Shown here in pieces: positions 16,322 to 25,342 of a stretch of 52,489 nucleotides of DNA. The notes beneath the pieces were generated by a model, which was not told the origin of the DNA, ran no database searches, and was given only the letters and a program-made list of their open reading frames with translations. Every line of letters begins with the position of its first letter. Position 1 is the stretch's first letter. The stretch lies in the NCBI GenBank assembly GCA_009911175.1, contig QXWX01000049.1:1-52489 (forward strand). The letters run 5' to 3'. Source of the stretch: Lachnospiraceae bacterium (GTDB taxonomy: Bacteria > Bacillota_A > Clostridia > Lachnospirales > Lachnospiraceae). A program made the translations under genes and the position numbers.

Positions 16322-17149
16322 CTAAACCTGAAAGGTTTTTAGAGCCATATAGTTTTTGGAGAAATAATGAGTGCAGATGGCAGCTACATTTTCGGGATTT
16401 AACCTTTGCAGCATATTGATTCCTTCTACTTTTTTCGAATATCCAAGCCGGTTATTCTTAATCAGTTCATTGATTTTTCCATTATAGATCCGATTATTTT
16501 TATACGCTTCATCTGCACAGGAATACTCCTGGTATGCATCCTTTAACAGATCACTCAATTTTAAATAGCTAGAATGTATGTATCCAAAATCCTCTAACTC
16601 TGTAACCGGATACTTCTCTGTAAGAACCTGCTTTATAATGTATTTTCGAAATGTCATGGCAAAATATAAATTCATTTCATGCAATACACTTTTATGTTCA
16701 ACAGCAAAAGTATGATCCCAGTCGGCAAGAAACCAGGATTCGATCTCCGGTAACGCATAAAGAAAAAATACCGGCATTTCCTGATTTTGCAGAAGCTCCC
16801 TTATGTTCGCTGTTATTTTCTGCTTTCGAGCTTCAATCTCCGCATAATCCCGCCCTGTCTTTGAAGGCAGGAAAAACTGGTCGTCCATGTCATCTTCGAT
16901 CAGAATTCCATGATATTTTTGGAATGCCTCTTTATGATTACGTATATCGTCATAAATCCATTTGATCAAATCGGCGCCTGTTTTTCCGTCAACCTTAAAA
17001 TGAGTACGTGCCTTTCCCTTTTTTCCAATATTTTTCTGCGGAAAGCGCTGCCGATAATCAAAAGTGTTGTTTATCTTTTCTAAAAAGTGTGTCATATATC
17101 CGCACTCTGTCCAGCCGCCTGTGATATAGCAGGCAATTTGAGGCTTCAC
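16322..17149 (-). CDS. TOPRIM/DUF4276-like partner of AAA ATPase (putative phage defence)
   Basis: Predicted ~275-residue protein encoded immediately after an OLD-like ATPase. N-terminal QIACYITGGWTECGYMTHFL parallels the 'EG.tE..fl' start of TOPRIM-like nucleases. GILIEDDMDDQFF gives an acidic metal-binding candidate, and YALPEIESWFLAD matches the IESWF block of DUF4276/RloB-like proteins. AGGAGG abuts an ATG at 17158, which is too close for initiation, so GTG at 17149 (a GTGA overlap with the ATPase stop) or GTG at 17152 is more likely. Pairs of this layout (AbiL, RloAB, PARIS) block phage by abortive infection. Low GC relative to pepT supports recent acquisition. The exact family is uncertain. 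Confidence 0.65.
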   Translation of the reverse strand: MKPQIACYITGGWTECGYMTHFLEKINNTFDYRQRFPQKNIGKKGKARTHFKVDGKTGADLIKWIYDDIRNHKEAFQKYHGILIEDDMDDQFFLPSKTGRDYAEIEARKQKITANIRELLQNQEMPVFFLYALPEIESWFLADWDHTFAVEHKSVLHEMNLYFAMTFRKYIIKQVLTEKYPVTELEDFGYIHSSYLKLSDLLKDAYQEYSCADEAYKNNRIYNGKINELIKNNRLGYSKKVEGINMLQRLNPENVAAICTHYFSKNYMALKTFQV

Positions 17150-18402
17150 CACGGCCATCCTCCTATCGACGGATCATTTACACGATACAGATCCCCCAAT
17201 TCCCAATCCTCCAGTTCCTGAGCCATCTGTGCATGATCCAGCTTCCTTACGATAATTTCCTCCCTCGGATCGAAAACGAAAACATTGACGTCCCCTCTTT
17301 TAAATCCTTCGGTAAACGTATCCAAAAAATCAGGCGAATGAGTACTGATAAAGCATTGTTTAAAATTGTCTGACTGCTGGATCCACCGACCTATGATCTG
17401 CTGCCAGGCGGGATGAATATTCATCTCCGGCTCATCAATGGCAAGCATGGCAAGTCCGTCATTGATGGGAATCTGAATCAGCATAGTCAGCAAAAATGCC
17501 TTGATCGTTCCATCTGAGAGATCCTCCAGACTGAACTGCCGGCCGTCATAACGGATTTTAAAAACCAGTTTATTAAATTCTGCCATTACATCGGCCAGTT
17601 CTAAAGAGGGCATTAATTCTTTCAGCTTTTCCAGATAAGTAAAAATATGGCTGATATCCTTATTTTTATAGTAATTTACTACATTTACAAAATTTGAGCC
17701 ATCCTTTGCTAATATTCTCCCGTCCATCTGTATGCCCTGCGGTTCTCTGATTTTTACTAAATCGAATTGAGAACTGGAATAAAAGTAATATTTTCCAAAA
17801 TATTCCTGTAATTTCTGGATCAGGCCGACCTGCCTGTCAGATGCCTCATAAATTTCTTTGTTTTCCAGACGAATCTTGTCGAATTGTCTCAAAACAGTGT
17901 CATTGTACGGAATACGGAATGAAATCCTCCTGTTTGCTTCTCCAGGATTTACGGCCTGTGAAATGTATCCCTCACCTTGTTTTTCATGGCATGTAAAATA
18001 ATTAAAGGGGTGCTTTTCTCTTTTATTCCGATAGCGGTCATCCAGCTTCTCTCTTGTAATAAAAAAATCCTTCATTTCATTGCCGGTATGAAAATCGAAT
18101 GTATAACTGACTTTTTTCGATCCCGTCAGATCAATATTCCATTTCATGCAGATAGATTTGGTCGGATCATCAGAGTATTTATTGAATAGATCTCCCATTC
18201 CGAGCTTACTGATCATAGTCTGAAAAGCGGAGTCACCGATCAGGCTGCCTGAGCAATTCATCATATCCGCGCAAAAAGATAAGGCTTTGATAAAATTTGT
18301 TTTTCCTGAATTGTTCGGACCGATCAATATATTGATCCTGCTGAATTTTAAATCCGATACATTCACATTTCTGAAATTTGTACAGCTAAATGATTTGATC
18401 AT
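17146..18402 (-). CDS. OLD/RecF-like AAA ATPase (putative defence ATPase)
   Basis: Predicted 418-residue SMC/ABC-type ATPase. Walker A is in ILIGPNNSGKTNFIKAL (about residues 24-40), the signature-like segment is LSDGTIKAFLLTMLI, Walker B is AMLAIDEPEMNIHP and the switch is CFISTHSPDFLDTF. The insert between them is long and charged. The start at 18402 has AGGAGG 5 bases upstream; an upstream ATG (18432) lacks one. In OLD-like and AbiL/PARIS-type systems such an ATPase senses infection and controls a nuclease encoded beside it, here the overlapping TOPRIM-like gene. No other defence genes are adjacent. Confidence 0.82.
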   Translation of the reverse strand: MIKSFSCTNFRNVNVSDLKFSRINILIGPNNSGKTNFIKALSFCADMMNCSGSLIGDSAFQTMISKLGMGDLFNKYSDDPTKSICMKWNIDLTGSKKVSYTFDFHTGNEMKDFFITREKLDDRYRNKREKHPFNYFTCHEKQGEGYISQAVNPGEANRRISFRIPYNDTVLRQFDKIRLENKEIYEASDRQVGLIQKLQEYFGKYYFYSSSQFDLVKIREPQGIQMDGRILAKDGSNFVNVVNYYKNKDISHIFTYLEKLKELMPSLELADVMAEFNKLVFKIRYDGRQFSLEDLSDGTIKAFLLTMLIQIPINDGLAMLAIDEPEMNIHPAWQQIIGRWIQQSDNFKQCFISTHSPDFLDTFTEGFKRGDVNVFVFDPREEIIVRKLDHAQMAQELEDWELGDLYRVNDPSIGGWPW

Positions 18403-18443
18403 GACATCCTCCTGATTGAATTTTGCGCTCACCCTTGACTTAT

Positions 18444-18472
18444 AGTATACGCAATTAGAATTTAAAAATCAA
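18444..18472 (-). promoter_or_regulatory. Promoter of the ATPase/TOPRIM-like pair
   Basis: Read leftward: TTGATT (18472-18467), a 17-base spacer, TATACT (18449-18444). It lies ~42 bases before the ATPase start. Confidence 0.65.
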
Positions 18473-18518
18473 CCTAAGGATCTGTCAAAAACGAAACGAG
18501 ATTAGAGCTTTGATAGAT

Positions 18519-18580
18519 TGCAAAAATATAATAAAACAAACAAATATATAATACATTTCGCTCCTCTCTCTATAAAATAT
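18519..18580 (+). promoter_or_regulatory. AraC-type operator and promoter of rhamnosidase 1
   Basis: Half-site 1 TGCAAAAATATAAT starts at 18519 and half-site 2 AACAAATATATAATA at 18539, exactly 20 bp apart. TATAAAATAT begins at 18571, 32 bases after half-site 2, and contains the -10. Half-site 2 would overlap the -35, as at class II activator sites. The same geometry occurs at 21509, 25226 and 30769. Confidence 0.7.
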
Positions 18581-18619
18581 AGAAAAATGACAACATTTCA
18601 GAACGAGAGGAGAACCAAC

Positions 18620-21508
18620 ATGCTGAACATTACGCATATAACCTGCGAACATCAGACCCATCCGCTGGCGATTGAAACTCCGAATCCCCGCTTTTCCTGG
18701 GAGCTCTGCTCCGATGAGCCGGGCGTGTTTCAGACGGCATGCCGGATCACGGTATCCGAAAAAAACGGCCGTGAGGTATGGGACAGCGGACGCACGGAGA
18801 CCGGCAATACGCTGGATATGGAATATACGGGGGAGGACTTAAAGCCTGCCGCACGCTACGTTTACAGGATTCAGGTATGGGATGACCGAGGCAATTCCTG
18901 CACAGGTGAAGAACAGATTTTTGAGACCGCATACCTGAACAAAGAGGGCTGGAAGGCAACGTGGATCGAGCCGGAGCCTTTGCCCCAGCTTCCGGAAAAT
19001 CCGCTCATCAAAGCGCAGGAAATGTGGACGGAAAGCCTGACGGCGATGATGAAAGGGGAGCAGCCGTTATACTATACAGACGACCAGATCTGGGAAACGC
19101 TGCCCACGGAACCCTACGACCCGCCGGTACGGTTCCGCAGAGTATTTGAACTGGAACAAAAGCCGGAATACGCCAAAATCTTCGTTACGGCGCATGGGAT
19201 CTACAGCCTTTCCATCAACGGGAGGAAGGTGCCGGGAACCCTTCTGGCGCCGGGCTTTACCACCTATGACAAACGTCTGAGATATCAGGCGTATGAGGTG
19301 ACAAAATATCTGCAGGCGGGAAAAAATGCATTGGCAATTACCGTGGCGGACGGCTGGTATAAGGGAAAGATCGCTCTGGGAAAAGGCTGTGAATACGGGG
19401 AAATCCCAGGACTCCTGATGCAGCTGGAGCTCTGGAATCCGGACGGTACGAGAGGGCAGCTCTGCTCGGATGCGGCATTTGCCTTTTCCTATGACGGACC
19501 CATCCGGTATGCAGATCTGTTTCTTGGAGAATGCGTGGACGCGCGGAGAGATGACGGGGATCCGTCGGCGGTTTCTTTCCGGGCGGAGAACTGGAAGCCG
19601 GTGATCCTCAAGGAAAAACAGTCAAACACGATATCAAAAGAAACAGCACAGGAGGAATCAGCACAAGAAGAATCGGCGCAAAAAGAATCGGCGCAAAAAG
19701 AATCGGTACAGAAAGAAACAGCGCAGAAAGAAGCGCGGGATGAGAAAGAGATTGCAGTTCTGACCGCCCAGAACGCGCCGCAGATCGAAGTGTATGCAGA
19801 ACTTCCGGCAAAGCAGATCTTCGTCACGCCCAATGGTGAGACGGTGGTGGATTTCGGGCAGAACATGGCAGGCACGATCCGGGTGGAGGTCTGTGCGGAG
19901 GCAGGCGAAGAGATCGCCTTTGACCACGGGGAGGTTTTGGATCAGAACGGCAATTTTACCTATGCATTTACGGGAACCGCCCGTGCCCAGCGGGACGTGT
20001 ATATCAGTGCGGGCAGGCCGAAAGAGGTCTTTGAACCGGAATTTACCTATCACGGATTCCGCTATGTCCGGGTCACCGGAGGAGGGGACTGGAAGCCGGA
20101 GCAGTTCACGGCAAAGGCACTCAGCAGCGCCAATCCGGTCACCGGAAGCTTTCGCTGTTCGGATGAAAAATTAAACCGGCTTCAGAGCAACATCTGCTGG
20201 AGCCAGCGCTCCAACACCATCGGGACGCCCACGGACTGTCCCACCAGGGAAAAAGCAGGATGGACAGGAGACGTGGTGGTATACGGCGCGACGGCCCTTT
20301 ATAATCAGGAAATGACGGCGTTTTTCGAGGACTGGCTGGAAAGCATCCGGATCGAGCAGAATCCCCAGGGGCATGTGATGAACACGGTTCCCCTGATCAA
20401 AAACTATGTGCAGCAGACCATGGCAGGCTCTCTTGGCTGGGGCGATGTGATCCTGACGCTGCCGTTGCAGCTCTATCGGGCTTACGGAAACCGGAAGGTG
20501 CTGGAGGAAAATTACGGGGCAATGGAGCGATGGGTCCAGGCCATGCAGAAGGTGGCAGAAGAGCTTCCGGAGACCGCGGCCGGGCTTACGGGCCGGAGTC
20601 TGGAAAACCAGCATTACCTGATCAACACAGGCTTTCATTTTGGAGACTGGCTTGTGCCCAGCGTGAAAAACGAGGCAGGCTTTTCCGACGGTCCGGCTTC
20701 CTCCTTTCTGACCATGCAGACGGTAGACACGGCGCTGCTCGCGGCCGACGCAGACATGCTCTCCGAGGTATCCGAGCTTCTGGGAAGATCAGAAAAAGCG
20801 GAAGCTTACCGGCGGTATGCCGCAAGAGTGCGGGAAGCATTTTACGAAGAACTGTGTGATGAAAACGGAACACTGACGCAGGAAATGCAGGGAAATTATA
20901 TTCTGGCATTGAAGCACCATATGGTGCCGGAAGCATTGGAGACAAAACTGGCGGAACGTCTGGCAGAGCTGATCAGACAAAATGAGAACCGTCCGGATAC
21001 CGGGTTCATGTCGGTGGCGCATATACTGGATGTACTCTGCGACTATGGCTACCGGGACCTGGCCTGGAAGGTGCTCAACCAGAATGGCTGTCCGGGGTGG
21101 ATCTACGAGGTGGAGCACGGGGCGACCACCATGTGGGAAAACTGGGACGCAGTCCGTCCGGACGGACAGGTGGACGGCTGTTCCTTTAACCATTACGCAT
21201 TCGGCTGTGTGGGAGATTTCCTGTACCGGAGGGTGCTGGGAATCGCAAACGCGGGCATCGGATATGACAGGATCCGTCTGGAGCCGGGCTGTGACTTCGG
21301 GCTGGAATGGGCGGAAGGAAGCTTTCACAGTGTCCGCGGGGAGATCCGTCTGAGATGGGAAAAGACAAAGGACGGGATTCTGGTCAGCGGGACCGTTCCG
21401 GCGAATACGGAAGCAGTTCTTGTGATGCCGGACAAAACGGAGAAAAAGCTGGAGAGCGGGAGCTTTGAATTTATTTCTACGGATGTGATCAGAAAACAGG
21501 AAAGATAG
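18620..21508 (+). CDS. Alpha-L-rhamnosidase, GH78 (first copy)
   Basis: Predicted 962-residue GH78 enzyme removing terminal alpha-L-rhamnose from plant glycosides. No signal peptide, so it is cytoplasmic. N-terminal beta domains open with LNITHITCEHQTHPLAIETP and PRFSWEL. The (alpha/alpha)6 barrel carries DCPTREKAGWTGD (residues 539-551, catalytic acid region) and ATTMWENWD with Glu840 as candidate general base. A low-complexity stretch of six 5-residue repeats (E(S/T)AQ(K/E), nucleotides 19640-19729) interrupts the accessory region before YAELPAKQIFVTPNGE. The start at 18620 has GAGAGGAG 7 bases upstream; an earlier in-frame ATG (18518) would lie upstream of the promoter. First gene of the AraC-type regulon. 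Confidence 0.93.
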   Translation: MLNITHITCEHQTHPLAIETPNPRFSWELCSDEPGVFQTACRITVSEKNGREVWDSGRTETGNTLDMEYTGEDLKPAARYVYRIQVWDDRGNSCTGEEQIFETAYLNKEGWKATWIEPEPLPQLPENPLIKAQEMWTESLTAMMKGEQPLYYTDDQIWETLPTEPYDPPVRFRRVFELEQKPEYAKIFVTAHGIYSLSINGRKVPGTLLAPGFTTYDKRLRYQAYEVTKYLQAGKNALAITVADGWYKGKIALGKGCEYGEIPGLLMQLELWNPDGTRGQLCSDAAFAFSYDGPIRYADLFLGECVDARRDDGDPSAVSFRAENWKPVILKEKQSNTISKETAQEESAQEESAQKESAQKESVQKETAQKEARDEKEIAVLTAQNAPQIEVYAELPAKQIFVTPNGETVVDFGQNMAGTIRVEVCAEAGEEIAFDHGEVLDQNGNFTYAFTGTARAQRDVYISAGRPKEVFEPEFTYHGFRYVRVTGGGDWKPEQFTAKALSSANPVTGSFRCSDEKLNRLQSNICWSQRSNTIGTPTDCPTREKAGWTGDVVVYGATALYNQEMTAFFEDWLESIRIEQNPQGHVMNTVPLIKNYVQQTMAGSLGWGDVILTLPLQLYRAYGNRKVLEENYGAMERWVQAMQKVAEELPETAAGLTGRSLENQHYLINTGFHFGDWLVPSVKNEAGFSDGPASSFLTMQTVDTALLAADADMLSEVSELLGRSEKAEAYRRYAARVREAFYEELCDENGTLTQEMQGNYILALKHHMVPEALETKLAERLAELIRQNENRPDTGFMSVAHILDVLCDYGYRDLAWKVLNQNGCPGWIYEVEHGATTMWENWDAVRPDGQVDGCSFNHYAFGCVGDFLYRRVLGIANAGIGYDRIRLEPGCDFGLEWAEGSFHSVRGEIRLRWEKTKDGILVSGTVPANTEAVLVMPDKTEKKLESGSFEFISTDVIRKQER
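19640..19729 (+). repeat. 15-bp in-frame tandem repeat inside GH78 gene
   Basis: Six units of GAA-(TCG/TCA/ACA)-GCG-CAA-AAA type encode E(S/T)AQ(K/E). Two central units are identical, indicating recent slippage. Relatives of GH78 normally have a short loop here. Confidence 0.8.
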
Positions 21509-21570
21509 AACAAAAATATAAATAAACGAACAAATATAAAATACGTATTATTTATCCTTTTATAAAATAT
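21509..21570 (+). promoter_or_regulatory. AraC-type operator and promoter of the reductase fusion
   Basis: Half-sites AACAAAAATATAAAT (21509) and AACAAATATAAAATA (21529) are 20 bp apart. TATAAAATAT starts at 21561, 32 bases after the second. It begins directly at the rhamnosidase stop codon, and no terminator separates the genes. Confidence 0.75.
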
Positions 21571-21613
21571 GCTAAAACAAGCAAATCAGGCAAATGAAAA
21601 GGAGGAACATTCA

Positions 21614-24600
21614 ATGTATGAAAAGCTGTTTGCGCCGATCAAGATCCGCGGTATGGAGCTGAAAAGCCGTATTGTGCTTCCGGCAATGGGAACAAAATTT
21701 TCCGGAAAGACGAGTTTTGTAACAGACCAGCTGATCGATTATCATGTGGCAAGGGTAAAAGGCGGCAGTACGTTGAATATCGTAGAGGTATCCAGCGTAC
21801 ATACTCCCAGCGCGCCGAGAGGATTTTTGTCGATTTCAGAGGATGAATATATCCCTGGGCTGAAGCGTCTGGCGGATGCCATTCATGAAGCCGGAGGGAA
21901 GGCCGGAATCCAGCTCTGGCAGGGCAGTATCTGTGTGGGGATGGACCAGACGGCACAGATTCTGGTAGCAAGCGATATGCCCGTAGGACCCGGGATGACT
22001 CTGCCGGGAATCAGCAGGGAGCAGATTCAGGAAATTGTTCACTGCTATGGAGAGGCGGCGCGCAGGGCGGCGGAAGCTGGGTTCGACTGTATCGAATTTC
22101 ACTGCGCCCACAATTATCTGCCCCATTCCTTCCTGTCAGGCGGAATCAACCACCGCACCGACGAATATGGCGGCAGCCTGGAAAACCGGGCGCGTTTTCC
22201 GCTGGAGGCGATCCGTGCGATGCGCGCAAAGCTTCCCGAGGAAATGCCGATCTTTATGCGTGTGGACGCGCAGGACGATTATCTGGAAGGCGGACTGACT
22301 ATCGAGGAAGTGATCGAGTTCTGTAAGATGGCAAAGGAAGCCGGAGTAGATGTGCTGGATGTTTCAAGGGGAAATGTGATCTCCGCAGGCAATAAGTACG
22401 AAGTGCCGCCGATCGACCTTCCGAGGGGCTTTAATATCGAAAATGCGGCGCGCATCCGGAAAGAGACCGGAATGTTGACAATTGGTGTCGGACGTCTGAA
22501 TGAGCCGGGGATTGCAGAGCGTGTTCTGGAAGAGGGCCAGGTGGATCTGGTGGTCATGGGGCGTGCACAGCTTGCGGATCCGGAATTTGTGAATAAGGTG
22601 CGGGAAGGAAAAACAGAAGACATCGATTACTGTGTGGGCTGCGACCAGGGATGCCTGGACGGATTTGCAGACACAGACTGTCCGCATATCACCTGCCTGA
22701 GGAATCCGGCGGTGGGACGGGAAAAGGAATGTGCCATTGTAAAAACAGATCAACCGGAGACCGTGCTGATCGCGGGCGGAGGAATCGCCGGGCTGGAAGC
22801 TGCTGTCATATTGAAGCAGCGCGGGCATCAGCCGATCCTCTGCGAGTCTTCCGATCGGCTTGGCGGTCAGTTTTTGACCGCAGGTATGGCGCCGCGGAAA
22901 GCGGAGATGAAGCAGGCAGTGGAGGCTATGGGCGAAAAGGCCCGGAGGCTGGGCGTGGATATCCGCCTGAATACCACGGTCACAAAAGAACTGATTGAAG
23001 ATATCAGGCCCCATACGGTATTCAATGCGATCGGAGCAGTGCCGCTGATCCCGCGTATCCCGGGAGCAGACAAAGCATTTGTATCCAATTCCCATGATGT
23101 ATTGAATGGAAAGATTACACCGGAAGGCAATGTGGTTGTGATCGGCGGAGGACTGGTGGGCATGGAAGTGTCCGAGTACCTGGCCGAAAAAGGTTGTAAG
23201 GTGACCACATTGGAAATGCTCAAAGAAATTTGTATTGATATGGGCTCCGCAAGGAAGAGCTGTGTGCTGGAAAGCGTATATGCGGCCGGAATCGTTCCGG
23301 TGACCGAGGTGACAGTGACCGCGATCGAGGACGGAAAAGTTATCGGACAGAAAGACGGGGAAAAGGTAGAGTATCCCTGCGACCATGCGGTTCTGGCAAT
23401 CGGTTCCAGATCCAGGGATGGAAGTGACCTGGAAAGCGGCGCACGTTCCGTCGGCGCAGGCTACATGGTGATCGGGGATGCCGGAATGGCGCGGCGTGCG
23501 TTAAATGCCACCAGAGAGGCAATGGATGCTGCCCTGACCTTTGACGATCCGCAGGTGCATGCGGATGTGACAAAACCGAAAAAAGTGGTTCTTGTAACCG
23601 GTGCGACCGGGATCATGGGACAGGAAACGATGAAGCAGCTTCTTTCCAGGAGCAATCGTTTTCAGGTGCGGGCACTTGCCAGGCCGTCCGAGAAGAACAA
23701 AGCGCTGATGAAGAAATATGCCTGCCCGTCTCTGGAAGTCCTTTGGGGAGATATGGCGGATTATGATACGGTGAAACGAGGCGTAGACGGAGCGGATTAT
23801 GTACTGCATATCGGGGCCATGGTATCCCCGGCGGCCGACCAGTATCCGGAGAAAACGCTGTATACGAATATCGGCTCTACGCTGAATATCATCAAGGCGA
23901 TCAAAGAACAGCCGGATCCGGATAAGGTGCATTTTGCATATGTGGGGACAGTGGCAATGACCGGAGGACGTACGGACCCGATCCACTGGGGAAGAGTGGG
24001 AGATCCCATCAATCCGTCCATCTTTGATTATTATGCGCTGTCGAAGGTCTATTCCGAAATGGCAGTATTTGAATCCGGACTGAAACACTGGGTATCCATC
24101 CGGCAGACCGGGCAGCATCCCAGCGCAGAGGGCGCGGGGGAGGAGCCGATCATCTTCCATCAGCCGCCCAACAACGTACTGGAATGGAGCACGTCCATCG
24201 AGTCCGGGATCTGTATGGCAAATCTCTGTGAAGACTGGGTTCCGGAGTCCTTCTGGAGAAAAGGCTACAACTTAAGCAGCGGCGCCGGATACCGTACTGC
24301 AACCTGGGAGCTGATGGACATCAATCTGAGTGCGTTCGGTATTACACTAAAGGATCTGTTTGATTCCAATATGATGGCGCAGTACAATTTCCACGGTCAT
24401 TATTTTTCTGATGCGGATCAGCTTGATGAGATCCTTCATTTCCGCTGCATCCCGGCGGAGCAGTACTGGGGCGGTGTGAGAGACGAGATGCGCAGGATGG
24501 CGTCTAACCCGATGATCGCGGCCATGTTCCCGACGGCAGAACAGATGAAGGCACATAATATAGAGATCGGCCACAAGCGCATGGGCACCTACTGGATGTT

Positions 24601-25081
24601 TGAAAATAACGAAGAAAACTGGATCAGGGCATTCTTTGGTTCCAGGGAAAAACAGCAGCAGATCAAGGGATGGGACGAATATGAACTGTATCATCCGAGT
24701 GAAGAGGTGACGTATCTGAATCACGGATATGATGAAGAGAAGGGGATTGAGAACCTGACCCTGGAAGATCTGAAAAAAGCAGCCGAATACCGGGGCGGGG
24801 AGTGTCTGGCGGAATCCGTGCCGGATATCTATACACCGATCCGGTGGAAATGTGCGGACGGGCATGAATTTATGATGTCGGTCAATGCGGTTCTGCAGGG
24901 CGGACACTGGTGCCCGCAGTGTCTGGCGCATGAATGGAGATACGGAGAGATTGCAAAGAAAAATCCATTCTATGCGCAGGTATGGTTCCCGATTCATGGG
25001 GAAAATGATGATTATGTGATTCCGATGGAATTCAGCGGATATGAGATTTCGAAGGAATTGAAAGAAAAATTGGGGCTGTAA
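21614..25081 (+). CDS. Triple fusion: OYE/flavin reductase - FAD oxidoreductase - SDR dehydrogenase with zinc ribbon
   Basis: Predicted 1155-residue cytoplasmic enzyme. Residues 1-335 are an old-yellow-enzyme FMN barrel (KIRGMELKSRIVLPAMGTKF; YLPHSFLSGGINHRTDEYGG). Cysteines 340, 343, 347 and 361 are placed to hold a 4Fe-4S cluster, and residues ~380-640 hold FAD and NAD(P) folds (IAGGGIAGLEAA; VVIGGGLVGMEVSEYL). That much matches 2,4-dienoyl-CoA reductase/BaiCD-type ene-reductases. Unusually, an extended SDR follows: VVLVTGATGIMGQE from ~656 and the catalytic pair Tyr807-x3-Lys811. The C-terminal ~100 residues carry Cys1080, His1084, Cys1100 and Cys1103, a zinc-ribbon-like set. GGAGGAA precedes the ATG at 21614. 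The ene-reductase and alcohol/ketone dehydrogenase halves could act in series on one aglycone. The true substrate is unknown. Confidence 0.88.
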   Translation: MYEKLFAPIKIRGMELKSRIVLPAMGTKFSGKTSFVTDQLIDYHVARVKGGSTLNIVEVSSVHTPSAPRGFLSISEDEYIPGLKRLADAIHEAGGKAGIQLWQGSICVGMDQTAQILVASDMPVGPGMTLPGISREQIQEIVHCYGEAARRAAEAGFDCIEFHCAHNYLPHSFLSGGINHRTDEYGGSLENRARFPLEAIRAMRAKLPEEMPIFMRVDAQDDYLEGGLTIEEVIEFCKMAKEAGVDVLDVSRGNVISAGNKYEVPPIDLPRGFNIENAARIRKETGMLTIGVGRLNEPGIAERVLEEGQVDLVVMGRAQLADPEFVNKVREGKTEDIDYCVGCDQGCLDGFADTDCPHITCLRNPAVGREKECAIVKTDQPETVLIAGGGIAGLEAAVILKQRGHQPILCESSDRLGGQFLTAGMAPRKAEMKQAVEAMGEKARRLGVDIRLNTTVTKELIEDIRPHTVFNAIGAVPLIPRIPGADKAFVSNSHDVLNGKITPEGNVVVIGGGLVGMEVSEYLAEKGCKVTTLEMLKEICIDMGSARKSCVLESVYAAGIVPVTEVTVTAIEDGKVIGQKDGEKVEYPCDHAVLAIGSRSRDGSDLESGARSVGAGYMVIGDAGMARRALNATREAMDAALTFDDPQVHADVTKPKKVVLVTGATGIMGQETMKQLLSRSNRFQVRALARPSEKNKALMKKYACPSLEVLWGDMADYDTVKRGVDGADYVLHIGAMVSPAADQYPEKTLYTNIGSTLNIIKAIKEQPDPDKVHFAYVGTVAMTGGRTDPIHWGRVGDPINPSIFDYYALSKVYSEMAVFESGLKHWVSIRQTGQHPSAEGAGEEPIIFHQPPNNVLEWSTSIESGICMANLCEDWVPESFWRKGYNLSSGAGYRTATWELMDINLSAFGITLKDLFDSNMMAQYNFHGHYFSDADQLDEILHFRCIPAEQYWGGVRDEMRRMASNPMIAAMFPTAEQMKAHNIEIGHKRMGTYWMFENNEENWIRAFFGSREKQQQIKGWDEYELYHPSEEVTYLNHGYDEEKGIENLTLEDLKKAAEYRGGECLAESVPDIYTPIRWKCADGHEFMMSVNAVLQGGHWCPQCLAHEWRYGEIAKKNPFYAQVWFPIHGENDDYVIPMEFSGYEISKELKEKLGL

Positions 25082-25125
25082 GACTGCAGGGCAGGGAATG
25101 GAATGGAGCTCTCTGTCATAAGAAG

Positions 25126-25168
25126 GAGGCTGTCGGAAAATGAATGGTTTCCGGCAGTCTCTTTTCTT
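25126..25168 (+). terminator. Terminator after the fusion gene
   Basis: GAGGCTGTCGGAAA pairs with TTTCCGGCAGTCTC (one G-U) around an 8-base loop and is followed by TTTTCTT. Confidence 0.85.
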
Positions 25169-25225
25169 ATGTGAAAAAAATTCTGGCTGTACAGTTAGAA
25201 AATGGAAGTGATTTTAAAAAGTGAT

Positions 25226-25287
25226 AACAAAAATATAATATTGCGAACAAAAATAAAATATTTTTTGCCTCGGATTCCTTAGAATAC
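25226..25287 (+). promoter_or_regulatory. AraC-type operator and promoter of the GH3-transporter operon
   Basis: Half-sites AACAAAAATATAATA (25226) and AACAAAAATAAAATA (25246) are 20 bp apart. TTAGAATAC with -10 TAGAAT follows at the same 32-base offset as at the other copies. Confidence 0.72.
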
Positions 25288-25342
25288 AGGTATCAAGACA
25301 GACAACCGTGCACAAGCACGATCTAAGAAAGGAAGAGATCTT

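Noticed and set aside
21508..21614. Terminator between GH78-1 and the fusion gene
   Set aside because: No stem-loop with T-run was found; the gap is filled by the operator and promoter, so read-through from GH78-1 is possible.
22364..23386. 340-residue minus-strand open frame
   Set aside because: Lies wholly inside the reductase fusion with conserved FMN, Fe-S and FAD motifs; Cys/His-rich shadow translation.
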